NCBI RefSeq assembly: GCF_036689865.1
Contig: NZ_JBAHUQ010000011.1
Location: 62,001 to 126,000, forward strand
DNA: 64,000 bases
DNA from: Magnetococcus sp. PR-3
GTDB lineage: Bacteria; Pseudomonadota; Magnetococcia; Magnetococcales; Magnetococcaceae
Direction of reading: 5' to 3'
In this document: one piece after another, positions 1 through 9,874 of the stretch
Numbering within the stretch: the stretch's first letter is position 1
Layout of the letters: each line of letters begins with the position of its first letter
Notes under the pieces: generated by a model
Told to the model about the DNA's origin: nothing
Database searches by the model: none
Seen by the model: the letters and a program-made list of their open reading frames with translations, nothing else
Program-made: the position numbers and the translations under genes

Positions 1-1043
1 ACTTTGCTAACGTCTATCTTGAACTGTTTTACCAGATTTAGCATACGATTTCCGATCTCCTGCGGACAACTTCTAAGAACTGGACTGTACAGGGGAAGCA
101 GAATATTTTTGTCTGCGTTTAAATAGGCTTTCTTCACGTTGGGCGGTAGGCGGTTTCCATGCTTACGAAGTTCGCTTGATAGATCGCCCCTAGCCTGTTT
201 GATTCGATTGGTTAGCCTGCCTTGAGCCTGCTTACAGAGCTTCTTATGCAACTCCCGCACCTTTTGGTTAACCGTGGGGGCGGCTTTTAAAGCTTTGAGC
301 ACGTGGGCATAGTACCTCACTAAGAGTTTTTGGTTTTTTGTATCACACTCTTTTTTTATGGTGTCAATCGTGGCATTTAGATTCTTTAGCATGATTGCCT
401 TGTATTTTTCAGTTAGATTGCCACTTTTTTTGTTCGAATTTAGAACCTGTTTTGTCTTGTTCGTCAGGGCTTTTATATTCCTGCTGGCCTTATTGCATTT
501 TGCGTGGGATGTTTTTGTAGGGTCAATCCTATTTCTTGCTTGGTTAATCCTAGCAGCGACATCGGTTTTGAATCGGGCCATCTCCTTTTTTGCATCGCTG
601 GCATCCCTGGATGTACAGTTATTAGAAACGCTCGAGTATAGGGGGGCTAGAATGTTCTTGTCTGCGTTCAAATAGGCTTTCTTCACATTGGATGGTAGGC
701 GGTTTCTATGCTTACGAAGTTCGCTTGATAGATCGCCATTAACCTGACTCATCCGTAGACGCAGCTTGTTGCGAGCCACCATACAATGTTCCTTCTTGCC
801 TACCTTCTTGCCTACCTTCTTGCTGATCGTAGGGGCGGCTTTTAAATCTTTGAGCACGCCGCTAAAGAACCGCTGTAAGTATTCTTTACCACACCATTTT
901 TTTTGGGAGTCAATCATGGCATTTATCTTCTCTAGCATGATTGCCTTGTTTTCATTAGTTAGACCGCCACCTTTTTTGGCCGTCTTTAGATCCTGTGTTA
1001 TCCTGTTCTTCGTGTATACTAGCTCCTCCATGGCCTGATCGCA
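1..1043 (-). repeat. Internal tandem duplication within the secreted protein gene
   Basis: Two coding copies, about 498-1043 and 1-497, lie at an offset of about 546-549 nt. They are strongly conserved at DNA level in places, for example around 121-190 against 670-740, where mismatches are few. The copies diverge more towards their starts. This indicates an old in-frame duplication within one gene. Confidence 0.85.
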
Positions 1044-1142
1044 TCGAGGATTTGCATGAGCTTGGAATGGTGTCTGAAACAGCAGCACCATACACATGAC
1101 AGTGAAGAAAAAATGGGAATAGGTTCGATTGTTCGATTGCAT
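1..1142 (-). CDS. Secreted protein with tandem internal repeat (5' part, runs off left edge)
   Basis: Reading the minus strand from an ATG at 1142 gives 380 codons with no stop before the window edge, so the gene is partial. Residues 1-30 look like a Sec signal peptide: polar n-region, hydrophobic FFFTVMCMVLLF core, and a likely AHA|N cleavage site. The mature part is Lys/Arg/Asn-rich and consists of two tandem copies of a unit of about 182 residues. Copy A starts at Cys34 and copy B at Cys216. Both carry the same closing blocks (GDLSSELRKH, NVKKAYLNADKNIL). Copy A has a short extra KKVGKKVGKKE stretch. Cysteines recur at similar places, suggesting disulfides in the periplasm or outside the cell. 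No family is recognised. The reading frame was checked codon by codon; the function is unknown. Confidence 0.8.
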   Translation of the reverse strand, partial: MQSNNRTYSHFFFTVMCMVLLFQTPFQAHANPRCDQAMEELVYTKNRITQDLKTAKKGGGLTNENKAIMLEKINAMIDSQKKWCGKEYLQRFFSGVLKDLKAAPTISKKVGKKVGKKEHCMVARNKLRLRMSQVNGDLSSELRKHRNRLPSNVKKAYLNADKNILAPLYSSVSNNCTSRDASDAKKEMARFKTDVAARINQARNRIDPTKTSHAKCNKASRNIKALTNKTKQVLNSNKKSGNLTEKYKAIMLKNLNATIDTIKKECDTKNQKLLVRYYAHVLKALKAAPTVNQKVRELHKKLCKQAQGRLTNRIKQARGDLSSELRKHGNRLPPNVKKAYLNADKNILLPLYSPVLRSCPQEIGNRMLNLVKQFKIDVSK

Positions 1143-1654
1143 GTTCTAGTTAACGGATAATTATAAGATCCGCCCCTTAATGTGCTGTAACTGTTTAAAG
1201 ATAAGTAAGATTTACTTAACATACCTGCTGTTCATCATTAAACTGAATGCTTGTATACACCTTATTTCCTCACGCTAAGTTAATGGTTTGGTTTTAAATC
1301 AACTCAGTTTTCAATATTCCGAAATAGCACTCCACCGGTGCAATATCCGGTCGTGTAGCAACCTGATTGATTCACTGCAGTTTCATAGTTTTCTATTCAT
1401 CCACACAGATCGTGGAAGAGATTTCATGACTATGATGCCCGTCACCTGCCCAGCTATAGCAGAGAAAATACGGCAAGCGTCCAAATGGCATACCAAGAAG
1501 CGTGATCGTTTAGCACGGTTCCAACAGAATTATGATCAAACATAATTCCATTTTTCTGATTTCTCAAAGCGCGATAAATACTCAGGTATAATTACTCATA
1601 AAAAGTTAAAAGCTTTGACAGTGCAGAGTGAAAAGGTCTTTTTTTGGGGTTGTG
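1143..1654. other. Intergenic region with one possible short ORF
   Basis: This is AT-rich DNA between the divergent start of the secreted protein gene and the 3' end of the formate-dehydrogenase-like gene. Apart from the possible 39-codon ORF at 1426-1545, no RNA gene or strong terminator was seen. Confidence 0.5.
1426..1545 (+). CDS. Possible 39-aa basic peptide
   Basis: An ATG at 1426 follows GGAAGAG at a spacing of about 5 nt and opens a 39-codon ORF rich in Lys, Arg and Gln. An upstream in-frame start at 1288 exists but has no ribosome-binding site. No family is recognised. The only support is the Shine-Dalgarno-like sequence, so this may be chance. Confidence 0.25.
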   Translation: MTMMPVTCPAIAEKIRQASKWHTKKRDRLARFQQNYDQT

Positions 1655-4372
1655 TTAGGTGGCCTTCTCTAACCGGACCGTGGTCACTTTATATTCTGGG
1701 CATAGGGTCTGGTCATCTGCCTGATCCCCGATCAATAAATTGGTCAATGTTTCAGGGAAATGAAACGCCATAAAGAGTAGGCCAGGGTTGGTCTGGTTTG
1801 AGAACTCCAAAGGTAGAAGTAGTGCACCATAACTGGATATAATCTTAACTTGTTCGCCATTGGTCATGCCCAAGCGAAGGGCATCTTCAGGATGAATGCG
1901 TAAGGTCTCCCGTTTGGCTGCATGGAGCTGGCCAATGGGGGTGCGACGGGTCATGGACCCAGCATTGTAGTGGTACAGAATACGCCCTGTGGTAAGCATA
2001 AAGGGGTACTCTGTATCTGTTGCTTCCACCGGGGGGCGCCAGGGGGTTGGGGTAAAGCGTCCTCGTCCCCGCACAAAGTTACCATCCTGGTGTACAATTT
2101 CGGTGCCTGGGTGGGCAGCATCCGTACAGGGCCACTGTACAAACCCTTCAGCTTGCAAACGGTCGTAGCTAACACCACCCCAGTTGGGGCTTAAGGTCGC
2201 GATCTCATCCATCACACGGCTCGGTGCAATGCTTTGCCCCTCACCAAAACCCAGATCCACCCCCATACGTTGGGCTATTTCGTGGGTAATGCGGCCATCT
2301 TCCCATGCCTGACCTGGGGGTTCTACCGCCTTGCAGAGCTGTTGAATACGCCGGTCACTGTTAACAAAGGTTCCTGACTTCTCCAAAAATCCTGCCCCTG
2401 GCAAGACCACGTCGGCAAACTTGGCGGTCTCTGTCATGAACAGCTCCTGAACCACCAGAAAATCCAGGTGCTCTAAAGCTTGCCGAACTTTTTCCGTCTC
2501 AGGGTCTGATTGGGCGGGATCCTGAGCGACAATATACATCCCTTTCATGCGATCAGCTCGGGCACCTGCAAGCATTTGGGGCATCTTTAGTCCGGGATCT
2601 TTCGGTGGCAGGGTGCCCCAGATTGATTGATGGCGTGCCCGAACATTGGCATCGGATACCGACTGATAATCGCTAAAGACATTGGGTAGAGCCCCCATAT
2701 CGCAGGCCCCCTGTACATTGTTCTGCCCGCGAATAGGGCTGGATCCTGTGCCAGCGCGGCCCAGATTACCGGTCATTAGAGCGAGGTTGATAAGGCCAAA
2801 AGCTGAGATGCTGCCCTGGCAGGATTCGGTAATGCCCAGTCCCCATAAAATTTGGGCGTTCTCCACAGAGGCGTAAAGTCGAGCTGCTTGGCGCATGAGG
2901 TCTGCTGAAGTACCGGTCTGCTGCTCAACCCACTCTGGTGTGTAGAGGTCAATCATCTGCTGCAGGGATTCAAATCCCTCGGTATGGGTCTGGATGAAGG
3001 TTTGATCCAGTAATTGCTCGGCCATCAAGGTGTGCTGTAAGGCATTGATGACCGCAACATTAGAACCAGGACGTAAGGGGATGTGGATATCCGCCATGCG
3101 GGCCAGTTCAGTGTTACGAGGATCAATAACGATCAGCTTGCATCCCTGACGGACCGCCTGTTTGATGCGTGCGCCCAGTACCGGGTGGGCCTCGGTGGGG
3201 TTGGCCCCTACCAGCATTAAAAGGTCGGACTTTTCTATATCCTGAAAACTATTGGTAGAGGCCCCGGTACCCAGCGCCTCCCCCAGGGCAAAGGCTGATG
3301 GGGAGTGGCAGACACGGGCACAGTTGTCCACATTATTGGTACCAAAGACCACACGAGAGAATTTTTGTAGCAGGTAGTTTTCCTCATTGGTACAGCGGGC
3401 AGAGCTCACCACGCCTAGACTGTTGGACCCATGGGTTTTAAGAATGGACGAAAAACTCTTGGCAACCCGATCCAGCGCCTCATCCCAACTGGCGGGTTTA
3501 AAGTTACCGTCAGTTTGGCGAATAAGGGGGGTGGTGATGCGGTCATCAGCCTGTAGGAAGCCATATCCAAACCGACCCTTTACACAGGCATGACCACGGT
3601 TGGCTGTACCGCTGGGGTCAGGTGTGACGGCCACGACCTGGTTGCCTTTGACGGCAACATTTAGCTTACAGCCCACAGCACAGTACCCACAGACGGTGGA
3701 GACACGACGGTCCGGTTTGCCCGTGGCCTTGTGGTTGGCCATCTGCAACGCACCTGTTGGGCATTCAAACAAGCACTGTCCACAAGAGACACAGCCTGAA
3801 GGTTCAAGCCCCTGGTCCAGCCCGGCTGTAAGTACCATCCGATCCCCACGCCCTGCAAAGCCCAACACATTCTGACCTTGAATCTCATCACAGGCCCGCA
3901 CGCAGAGGGTACATTGAATACAGAGACTATGATCGATATGGATAATGGGGTGGCGGTCATCCCGTGCAGTAGAAGCAGGGCGTGGGGTGGACTGTGGTTT
4001 AAAACCCAGATCCATGGCGACAACCTGCAAACGGCATTGACCGTCTGCCACGCAGTCACCGCAGTGCAGGGGGTGATCCCGCAAAATCATCGCCATATTT
4101 TGTTGGCGTATCTCGGTAAGGGGGGCGGATTGTGTGGTATAAACCCCATCCTCTTCCACCTCGGTTGCGCACGCGGGTACCAGTCCACGTCCCTGCTGTT
4201 CCACCAAACAGATGCGGCAATGACCAGCAGGCTTGAGCCTTTCCGAGTGGCAGAGGGTCGGGATGGCTTTTCCCAACCGCTGGGCCGCTTTTAGTAGGCG
4301 GCTACCCTGGGGTACTTGTAAGGCCTGTCCATCAACAGAGATGGAGATGGTATTTGGTGTATTGTCACTCAA
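1655..4372 (-). CDS. Formate dehydrogenase-like molybdopterin oxidoreductase, catalytic subunit
   Basis: Likely oxidises formate or a similar substrate at a molybdenum/tungsten bis-MGD centre. The order is: N-terminal NuoG-like 2Fe-2S domain (first about 85 residues, CRICL and later Cys); a His/Cys-ligated 4Fe-4S segment (HCGDC...C); a two-cluster ferredoxin segment (CIQCTLCVRAC, CVSCGQCLFEC); the molybdopterin domain with its own 4Fe-4S site (VCGYCAVGC); and a C-terminal MGD-binding domain. The motif NCARVCHSPSA aligns with the active-site Sec/Cys loop of formate dehydrogenases, with Cys in the Sec position. The TTG at 4372 is preferred because GAGGG lies 7 nt upstream; an in-frame TTG at 4420 lacks a site. 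No diaphorase subunit, FdhD or cofactor gene lies nearby, so the electron acceptor is unknown. Substrate assignment is inferred from the family. Confidence 0.85.
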   Translation of the reverse strand: MSDNTPNTISISVDGQALQVPQGSRLLKAAQRLGKAIPTLCHSERLKPAGHCRICLVEQQGRGLVPACATEVEEDGVYTTQSAPLTEIRQQNMAMILRDHPLHCGDCVADGQCRLQVVAMDLGFKPQSTPRPASTARDDRHPIIHIDHSLCIQCTLCVRACDEIQGQNVLGFAGRGDRMVLTAGLDQGLEPSGCVSCGQCLFECPTGALQMANHKATGKPDRRVSTVCGYCAVGCKLNVAVKGNQVVAVTPDPSGTANRGHACVKGRFGYGFLQADDRITTPLIRQTDGNFKPASWDEALDRVAKSFSSILKTHGSNSLGVVSSARCTNEENYLLQKFSRVVFGTNNVDNCARVCHSPSAFALGEALGTGASTNSFQDIEKSDLLMLVGANPTEAHPVLGARIKQAVRQGCKLIVIDPRNTELARMADIHIPLRPGSNVAVINALQHTLMAEQLLDQTFIQTHTEGFESLQQMIDLYTPEWVEQQTGTSADLMRQAARLYASVENAQILWGLGITESCQGSISAFGLINLALMTGNLGRAGTGSSPIRGQNNVQGACDMGALPNVFSDYQSVSDANVRARHQSIWGTLPPKDPGLKMPQMLAGARADRMKGMYIVAQDPAQSDPETEKVRQALEHLDFLVVQELFMTETAKFADVVLPGAGFLEKSGTFVNSDRRIQQLCKAVEPPGQAWEDGRITHEIAQRMGVDLGFGEGQSIAPSRVMDEIATLSPNWGGVSYDRLQAEGFVQWPCTDAAHPGTEIVHQDGNFVRGRGRFTPTPWRPPVEATDTEYPFMLTTGRILYHYNAGSMTRRTPIGQLHAAKRETLRIHPEDALRLGMTNGEQVKIISSYGALLLPLEFSNQTNPGLLFMAFHFPETLTNLLIGDQADDQTLCPEYKVTTVRLEKAT

Positions 4373-4612
4373 AGTGTTGCCCTCATCACACGCAATTTTT
4401 CGCTTATCATAGCACAGCAAAAGAGGGAATGGCCCCCCCTGTGGGGTTTGTGCGGTATTCGTTTATCTGAGTCGCCTTGGTGGTGTACGTATTGCCCAAA
4501 TAGCATGTTATGTCTAGATGTTCAGCGTGTAAGTATTGATCCATCCAACTTTGCTGATGCGGACGAGGTCCCGGCCTAAACATGGCAGAATGAACACGTT
4601 TGGCTCATGAGT

Positions 4613-4659
4613 ATGAACGGCATGGCTAACGGTGATGTTATGAGAGGGTTGCCGTTCAT
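4613..4659. repeat. Inverted repeat, 10-bp arms
   Basis: The arm at 4613-4622 (ATGAACGGCA) is the reverse complement of 4650-4659, with 27 nt between. It lies about 240 nt upstream of the formate-dehydrogenase-like start. It could be an RNA hairpin or a binding site; nothing else supports a function. Confidence 0.5.
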
Positions 4660-5057
4660 GGGAGCCTTTTGCCAGGCGCTTTGTGTTTTGGCAAGTTATG
4701 GGCTTTTATCTTCCCCGTAGAGTCAAGAGATATAGCGATTATAACTTCAGGGAAGGGGATCCCGTCTTGAGCGTGGTGGATGGCTGTGGTGTGTCATCCA
4801 GCTGAGGAAATTGGCTTGCTCTGGTTAGGGGGAGGGCACTTGAAGGGGGTTGATTAGATTATGTGGGGTCGAATTAAGGGGGTGGGTGTTGGATGAAATG
4901 ACGGAAAGCAGCTCTCTTTCCCTATCCAAAAGGTTGTCTATGGCATCTCTGTTCCTGGCTGGTCTGTTGTCATGGTCTGATTGGTCCCTGAAAGCACCAG
5001 ATCTAAAGGGTGTAAACCCTTACTGCTCATAGCCCCAGCCTACAGAGGTTGGCCCGT

Positions 5058-5105
5058 CAACCGACCTCAACAAAGCTGGTTGCTCTGTTGAGGTCGGTTG
5101 GTTTT
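5058..5105 (+). terminator. Strong hairpin, terminator-like on the + strand
   Basis: A perfect 15-bp stem (CAACCGACCTCAACA at 5058-5072 with its complement at 5086-5100), a 13-nt loop, then GTTTT. The short T tract follows only in the + direction, yet the nearest annotated genes on both sides are on the minus strand. It would therefore end an unannotated + transcript, or act as a 3' processing hairpin for the chemoreceptor mRNA on the minus strand. Confidence 0.6.
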
Positions 5106-5384
5106 GTGTCGGGGCATAGGCTGTCATACAGGTGGATCCTGCTTAAAACGATGTGTGTCTGAAAAAAAACAACAACATTCAGCCAGATCTTTCCCTGATG
5201 AACGGCCTCTGTTTGAGGCGACTTGAGTTACTCTTTTGCACCCGCTTGCACCTTTTGACCGTGAGCCTCTGCGCTTTATTGGGGGCGCTTAGGCCAGTCT
5301 GCCAGGTTTGGCTGGATATCAACCCAGTGGCTCTCCGTTCAAGCTGGGTGTTCAGTCTGCATCTGCCTTGGTTGAGTAGTCCGA

Positions 5385-7655
5385 CTAGCTGGAGACCTCT
5401 AAAAACAGGCTGTCCAGTTGTTTAAACAGCTGTTTGCGACTCTGGTTTAGATTCTCTATGCCCTGTTTAGCTTGACGCTCATCACCACTTAAGCACGCTT
5501 CGCGCACTTGACCGGTTAAGGTGTGTAACTTCTGGTGAGCTTGTATCATTGTTTGGAAAGTCGGGTGGCTGCCATAGTGCTCTTGACCTTGGGTGTGCCA
5601 CCAATCATCAAAGCCGCAGGCCACATCATCCCCCATCTCGACCTCCCGGCCCCGGCTGGCATTTTCCATGAGGTTCAAGCAGCGTAGATGTTCCTCTTTA
5701 AGCTGACGTACATCAAACAGTTGGCGTTGATCCTCTGTGGATTTGCGGGTGGCCTGCAACCCTGTGGTGGCGCCGTGGATCTCCTCAGTTAAAACCCCTA
5801 CATACTGAATAGAGCCGTCCAGGTGGTGCACCCGGCGCATGGTCTGTTGCATGTTCTTTTGCGTATTGGCCAGCACGGTTGAGATCTCTTTGGATGCCCG
5901 GTTGGCTACTTGGGTGGACTGGCTGGCTTGCTGGGCCTGTTCCGTAATGGCACTGGCGACACCCGCGGCTTGGGTGGCGGCATCGGCAATGCCCTCAATA
6001 CCCTGTACCGTGGTCTGAACAGAGGTGGAGACCTCACGGGCGGCGATGGCCAGTTCATTGGCGTTTAGGCTGACGGATTCCGCTGCAATGGAGACCTGAC
6101 CCATGGTTTTACTGATCTCAACAACGGTATGTTCCTGCTCATCCACCGTTTGGGTGATCTCTTTGTTTGCTTCATAGACCTTATGCATCATATCCGCGAC
6201 AGACTGGGTCACGGTTTCAGCCTGTCGACTCTCTTCTTGAATGGAGGTGGTGAGATTATCAATCAGTTTGGTGGCTTCCCCTGTTTGGCTGGCCAGATCT
6301 TTAACCTCATTGGCAACCACGGCAAAATCCTTACCCGCTTCACCAGCCCCTGCTGCTTCGATGGAAGCATTCAAAGCCAGCATGTTGGTTTGCGAGGCGA
6401 TGCTCTTAATGGCGTCCACCACCTTTGAAATTTCCGTGGTGGATTGGATTAAGCGGTTCATGACGGTCGCGGTCTGTTGGGCTTGACCGTTCGCTTCACC
6501 ACTAAGCTCATCAGCCAGTCGGCAGCGGGCACGGACCTCACCGAGGGAGGCACTCATCTCCTCCATGGCGGCTGCTACAGTACCGACAGAGCTGGTGACC
6601 TCTTCCAAATTATTATTTACTTCACTGATATTGCTGGTCATCTCCTCGGCCGCACTGGCCATGGTGTTGGTATCCTGACGGCTGTGTTCTGTGGTTTCCG
6701 CAATACGGCCAACCTGCCCGGAGAGGGCTTCGATCTCCTCACGAATGGCATTCATACTGCCGTTGGCGGCCTTAATGCTGTCGCGAAGATCCTGAGCCTG
6801 ATCCAACACATCACTACTCTCTTGGGCAACTTGACTGGCCAAACTGTGGGCTTGGCTGGAGTCTTGATCCAGGGGCTTTTTCAAGCGGACCAGTTCGTTA
6901 CCAATTGCGGCTAAGCTCTCTGATTGCAAGGTGACTTGATTATCCATGCGGGTGGCTTCTTGATGAGCCTCCGTCGCACAGGTGACCGCCTGGTGGTTGT
7001 TGCGGAACTGATAAAAGAAGTACCAGGAGAGCCACAAGGCTGCACCAGAGTTGAGTACGACCAACAGCACATGGTTGAGCAGATGTAACCAGATATAATC
7101 TGTCGTTGGCCAAATGGCCAAAGGATCAAAAAAGGTGAGCAGTGTGTGATGAACCGCTGGCACAACGGTCGCGATGAGTAGCGAGCGCCAGCAGAAGTAG
7201 ATGGTCAACATAACAATGGTCACAAAGTAGACCATATGCCCTTCGAGAATAAACCCATCTGGCGATCCGGTGGTTTGGTGGACCATAACCACCCACTGGA
7301 AGACCATAGACAGAGCGATTACATGGCGCGTAAGCTGTCCCTTGGGGCGTAGATACCAATAGATGGTCGCTGGTATGGCACCAATTAAACCTGCGATTAG
7401 TCCAAAGATGGGGCGACTGATCCCCTCGACTGAGATCAAACCACAAAAACGGTCGACGGTGTTAACATAGTTGGCATGGTTTTCTGCCCCATAACCGATG
7501 AGCACAAAAATGGGGATATAGGCCCAGAGCACCACAATAAAAGCTTTGCTGGCATTTTTACGGACCCGCTCTAGGGCAGGTGCGACCTCGCTGGTATCTT
7601 CCCACAGGGTTAACGTGCTCAGCCAGGATGTTTGGCTTGGTGCTGTGTTGGCCAT
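5385..7655 (-). CDS. Methyl-accepting chemotaxis protein with 6-TM-like input region and CZB domain
   Basis: A chemoreceptor that would signal to CheA/CheW. From the ATG at 7655 (preceded by AGGGGGAAG) it has 756 residues. Roughly the first 200 hold several hydrophobic segments rich in His and aromatic residues, with no large periplasmic domain. A long coiled coil follows, then the conserved signalling hairpin ([25 protein letters not shown]). The last about 100 residues resemble the chemoreceptor zinc-binding (CZB) domain: [15 protein letters not shown] and AHQKLH supply the expected His/Cys ligands. CZB domains bind zinc and have been linked to sensing oxidants such as hypochlorous acid. 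No HAMP domain is obvious. A further in-frame ATG at 7715 lies upstream without a ribosome-binding site. No che genes are nearby. Confidence 0.88.
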   Translation of the reverse strand: MANTAPSQTSWLSTLTLWEDTSEVAPALERVRKNASKAFIVVLWAYIPIFVLIGYGAENHANYVNTVDRFCGLISVEGISRPIFGLIAGLIGAIPATIYWYLRPKGQLTRHVIALSMVFQWVVMVHQTTGSPDGFILEGHMVYFVTIVMLTIYFCWRSLLIATVVPAVHHTLLTFFDPLAIWPTTDYIWLHLLNHVLLVVLNSGAALWLSWYFFYQFRNNHQAVTCATEAHQEATRMDNQVTLQSESLAAIGNELVRLKKPLDQDSSQAHSLASQVAQESSDVLDQAQDLRDSIKAANGSMNAIREEIEALSGQVGRIAETTEHSRQDTNTMASAAEEMTSNISEVNNNLEEVTSSVGTVAAAMEEMSASLGEVRARCRLADELSGEANGQAQQTATVMNRLIQSTTEISKVVDAIKSIASQTNMLALNASIEAAGAGEAGKDFAVVANEVKDLASQTGEATKLIDNLTTSIQEESRQAETVTQSVADMMHKVYEANKEITQTVDEQEHTVVEISKTMGQVSIAAESVSLNANELAIAAREVSTSVQTTVQGIEGIADAATQAAGVASAITEQAQQASQSTQVANRASKEISTVLANTQKNMQQTMRRVHHLDGSIQYVGVLTEEIHGATTGLQATRKSTEDQRQLFDVRQLKEEHLRCLNLMENASRGREVEMGDDVACGFDDWWHTQGQEHYGSHPTFQTMIQAHQKLHTLTGQVREACLSGDERQAKQGIENLNQSRKQLFKQLDSLFLEVSS

Positions 7656-7714
7656 TAGTATCTTCCCCCTCTGTAAATCTACAGATTTTCTCACCGATGT
7701 GGCAGGACAGTGCA

Positions 7715-8437
7715 ATGACGCAGCTTAAACACCACCAAAGACCCGTTATACTCAAACGCCTGATTGTATCTATTCTGCTGCTGCTGCTGTGTAGCGTTGG
7801 TTTGGTGGTTTTTCTGGATCAAGATCTGGAACAGCGCAAACCTGTAGAGCCGGTAGTTCAGCCGCCGTGGTACCCGGTGGAGCCAGCTCGGTTGATTTCC
7901 CCCTTTACCTTGCAGGGGGAGGGTGGTTTGGTGGGGTCAGACGTGTTACACGGCAAATGGACACTCCTGACCTTGGGGTTTACCCATTGTATGGAGAGCT
8001 GCCCCATGGCTCTTCATACCGTGTGGACCCTGTTTGAAGAGCAGCAGCTTAAACATGCAACCCATGCTCCCATTCAAAGCTGGTTTGTTTCGATTGATCC
8101 TCAGCGTGATAGCTTGTCCCGACTTCAAGACTATATGCTGCGTTATCCTCTGCCGGTCGGAGCCCCCACGATTAGGCCTTTACGGGGGGAGCTCCCTCAG
8201 TTAAGGCGTTTAAGTGCCCTTTTAGGGGCTGAGTTTCGTTACCCCCAATGGCGCAGTGGTGCTGAGTACCCTGTTGAACATACACCAGATATCTATCTGA
8301 TCAATCCTGCCGGCTATTTGGTGGCCCGGTTTCCTCAGCCTTTTTCTACGTCAGCATTGAGTGCTGGCTTGCAAGCTTTCGGGTGGCAAATATCCACACC
8401 TGATCATGGGGTGCGGCCGAATGATCACAAAATGTAA
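7715..8437 (+). CDS. SCO1/SenC-family copper chaperone (thioredoxin-like)
   Basis: A membrane-anchored protein of 240 residues likely to deliver copper to cytochrome oxidase, or to act as a periplasmic thiol-redox protein. The ATG at 7715 follows AGGA at a suitable distance. Residues 12-34 form a single membrane anchor. The SCO signature is complete: CMESC (Cys92 and Cys96, CxxxC), the SIDPQRDS loop, and a conserved His in VEHTPDIYL (about residue 189). No oxidase subunit gene is adjacent. It is transcribed divergently from the chemoreceptor, and the two start regions lie within about 60 bp. Confidence 0.9.
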   Translation: MTQLKHHQRPVILKRLIVSILLLLLCSVGLVVFLDQDLEQRKPVEPVVQPPWYPVEPARLISPFTLQGEGGLVGSDVLHGKWTLLTLGFTHCMESCPMALHTVWTLFEEQQLKHATHAPIQSWFVSIDPQRDSLSRLQDYMLRYPLPVGAPTIRPLRGELPQLRRLSALLGAEFRYPQWRSGAEYPVEHTPDIYLINPAGYLVARFPQPFSTSALSAGLQAFGWQISTPDHGVRPNDHKM

Positions 8438-8818
8438 TGGGTACCATTTATTGATAGCATAAATATGCGTGAAATATGACATAAAACAACATGTAACCAT
8501 TTGAACATATATGAGAAAACCCTTTAAAACATTGATAAGAATCTCGGATTACCTCATAGGTAGATCCAGTCATAAGAGGTAAGTATGGCTTGGCTGTTAG
8601 GAGAGGGGGGTTGTGTTCAGAGTGGGGGGGATGTTTTTTTACACAGGATCACAGCCATAAAAGAAGTGGGGGAGCATGGCTTCACCTCCTTATTGGATCT
8701 GTTTTGAGCGGTGATGAAATAAAATGAGCTGGACACATCTTCTAAATGTGCCTAAATCTCATTCATCCTGCTCAGGGTAGGATCTGTACTTTTTGGATCA
8801 TATTTAGTCGTTTATCGG
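8438..8818. other. Intergenic region, nothing recognised
   Basis: Lies between the convergent SCO-like gene and the small membrane protein gene. No ORF with coding character and no convincing terminator with a T tract was seen. Confidence 0.4.
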
Positions 8819-9313
8819 TTAACTTGGTTGTGTTTCCTTATCTTCTTGTACAGCTGCAACACGTTGATCAACCCCCTCAATGAGCTGCGACATGTTCTCA
8901 TAACCCACAAGGCGGATAATCCGCTTGTTATGGAGCCGTATGACCAAGGAAGATCCTTCACGGATACGGCTTTGGCGTTCAGTCATCATAACATCACTAA
9001 AATTCAGGGTGCTTTTTTCATCTCCTTGAACAAAATGAATGGCCTCTTTTTCTAAACTCAAGTGGTGTTTTTCAATGCGGAGCATATAGCGTATATGCCC
9101 GTAGAGATTGAAAAGCCCAAACAGCAACGTAAAAGCGATGATGGAGATGAGTAAGGTCGCATTATACTTATCACTATTGGTCAGGTGGGCTTGCCATGCA
9201 AGAAAGCAGAGAATAAAAGCCAGTGCCATGCCCAGCATCATATTGATATTACGTTTTTTAATTTCTGAACTTGAGATTTTATATGTCAGGGGCTCTGTGG
9301 TCTTGTTATCCAT
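8819..9313 (-). CDS. Two-TM membrane protein of unknown function
   Basis: 164 residues starting at an ATG at 9313. Two membrane helices (about residues 24-42 and 53-72) form a hairpin. They are followed by a cytoplasmic tail of about 90 residues with an alternating beta pattern (HLSLEKEAIHFV, SLVIRLHNKRIIRLVGY). This resembles the membrane-hairpin plus PH-like layout of YcxB-type proteins, but the match is only by general appearance. It stands alone on the minus strand. Function unknown. Confidence 0.65.
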   Translation of the reverse strand: MDNKTTEPLTYKISSSEIKKRNINMMLGMALAFILCFLAWQAHLTNSDKYNATLLISIIAFTLLFGLFNLYGHIRYMLRIEKHHLSLEKEAIHFVQGDEKSTLNFSDVMMTERQSRIREGSSLVIRLHNKRIIRLVGYENMSQLIEGVDQRVAAVQEDKETQPS

Positions 9314-9874
9314 CCGTCACACCTACTGTTCATGGCCAGTCTGTTGCTGTTTGGGGCCAAATACCATGGCTCAGGCCCCTGTTCGATATGCTCTTTGACC
9401 ACACGCATCTATTCCTCGCCCCACGATAACCCATTGGTGAAGGTTTAAAGAGCATACGTTGAGCAATAGAGCGGGTCTTTCTGCTTTTTGTAGATGGCCG
9501 CTGGTTTGTTTATCCGTGTGTCGCGTTTTTTCCATCTGGCGTTGCTGTAAAGCATACACTTTATGGCCAGCGGTAGGAATCCGCTTTCTTTTCTTTTTCA
9601 GGGGGCCAGAGCGGTGGTTTTTTAGGGCAGGGTGATCAGGCCTCGATGTTGGGTCTCTGTTTGAGGCAGGGAACATAGCTCGTGCTGGTTGTTAAGTTTT
9701 TTAGGCTAAGCTGAGCTTGCCCATACTCCTACATCATGTATGAAAAATATTCGGTCTTTGTGCTTAAAGATCGGTTGGTATTTTACAGGGGTGGGAGCTG
9801 CGTCCGCTTGGTGAAGCCGCTGAAGGGTGGCGATACGTCGATGGCTAAAAGGGTGGATATGGCGTGCATTAGTC
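9314..9874. other. Intergenic region, no supported gene
   Basis: About 560 bp between two minus-strand genes. A minus-strand frame at 9371-9676 (101 codons, Lys/Arg/His-rich) has no ribosome-binding site or recognisable family and is not called. No repeat or strong hairpin was noticed. Confidence 0.4.

Larger units (their letters stand above)
4373..5384. other. Long intergenic region without a convincing gene
   Basis: About 1 kb separates two minus-strand genes. It holds an inverted repeat at 4613-4659 (10-bp arms ATGAACGGCA/TGCCGTTCAT) and a strong hairpin at 5058-5100. Open frames at 4850-5032 (+) and 5153-5425 (+) lack a clear ribosome-binding site and family resemblance. They are not called. 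Confidence 0.5.

Noticed and set aside
358-1038. Plus-strand frames 358-675 and 766-1038
   Set aside because: They are antisense to the continuous signal-peptide-bearing minus-strand frame 1-1142; their Phe/Leu-rich translation is what antisense of a Lys-rich protein gives.
1655-4372. Selenocysteine in the formate dehydrogenase active site
   Set aside because: The aligned codon encodes Cys and no in-frame TGA is present.
4850-5032. Possible 60-aa + strand gene ahead of the 5058 hairpin
   Set aside because: TTG start without a proper ribosome-binding site and no recognisable composition; kept only as part of the sRNA/terminator question.
5385-5720. C-terminal domain of the chemoreceptor as a hemerythrin
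   Set aside because: The HxxxE and HxxxHxxxF spacing of hemerythrins is missing, while CGFDDWW and the His positions fit CZB.
9371-9676. 101-codon basic minus-strand frame
   Set aside because: No ribosome-binding site, no family resemblance, low-complexity Lys/Arg/His content typical of chance frames here.
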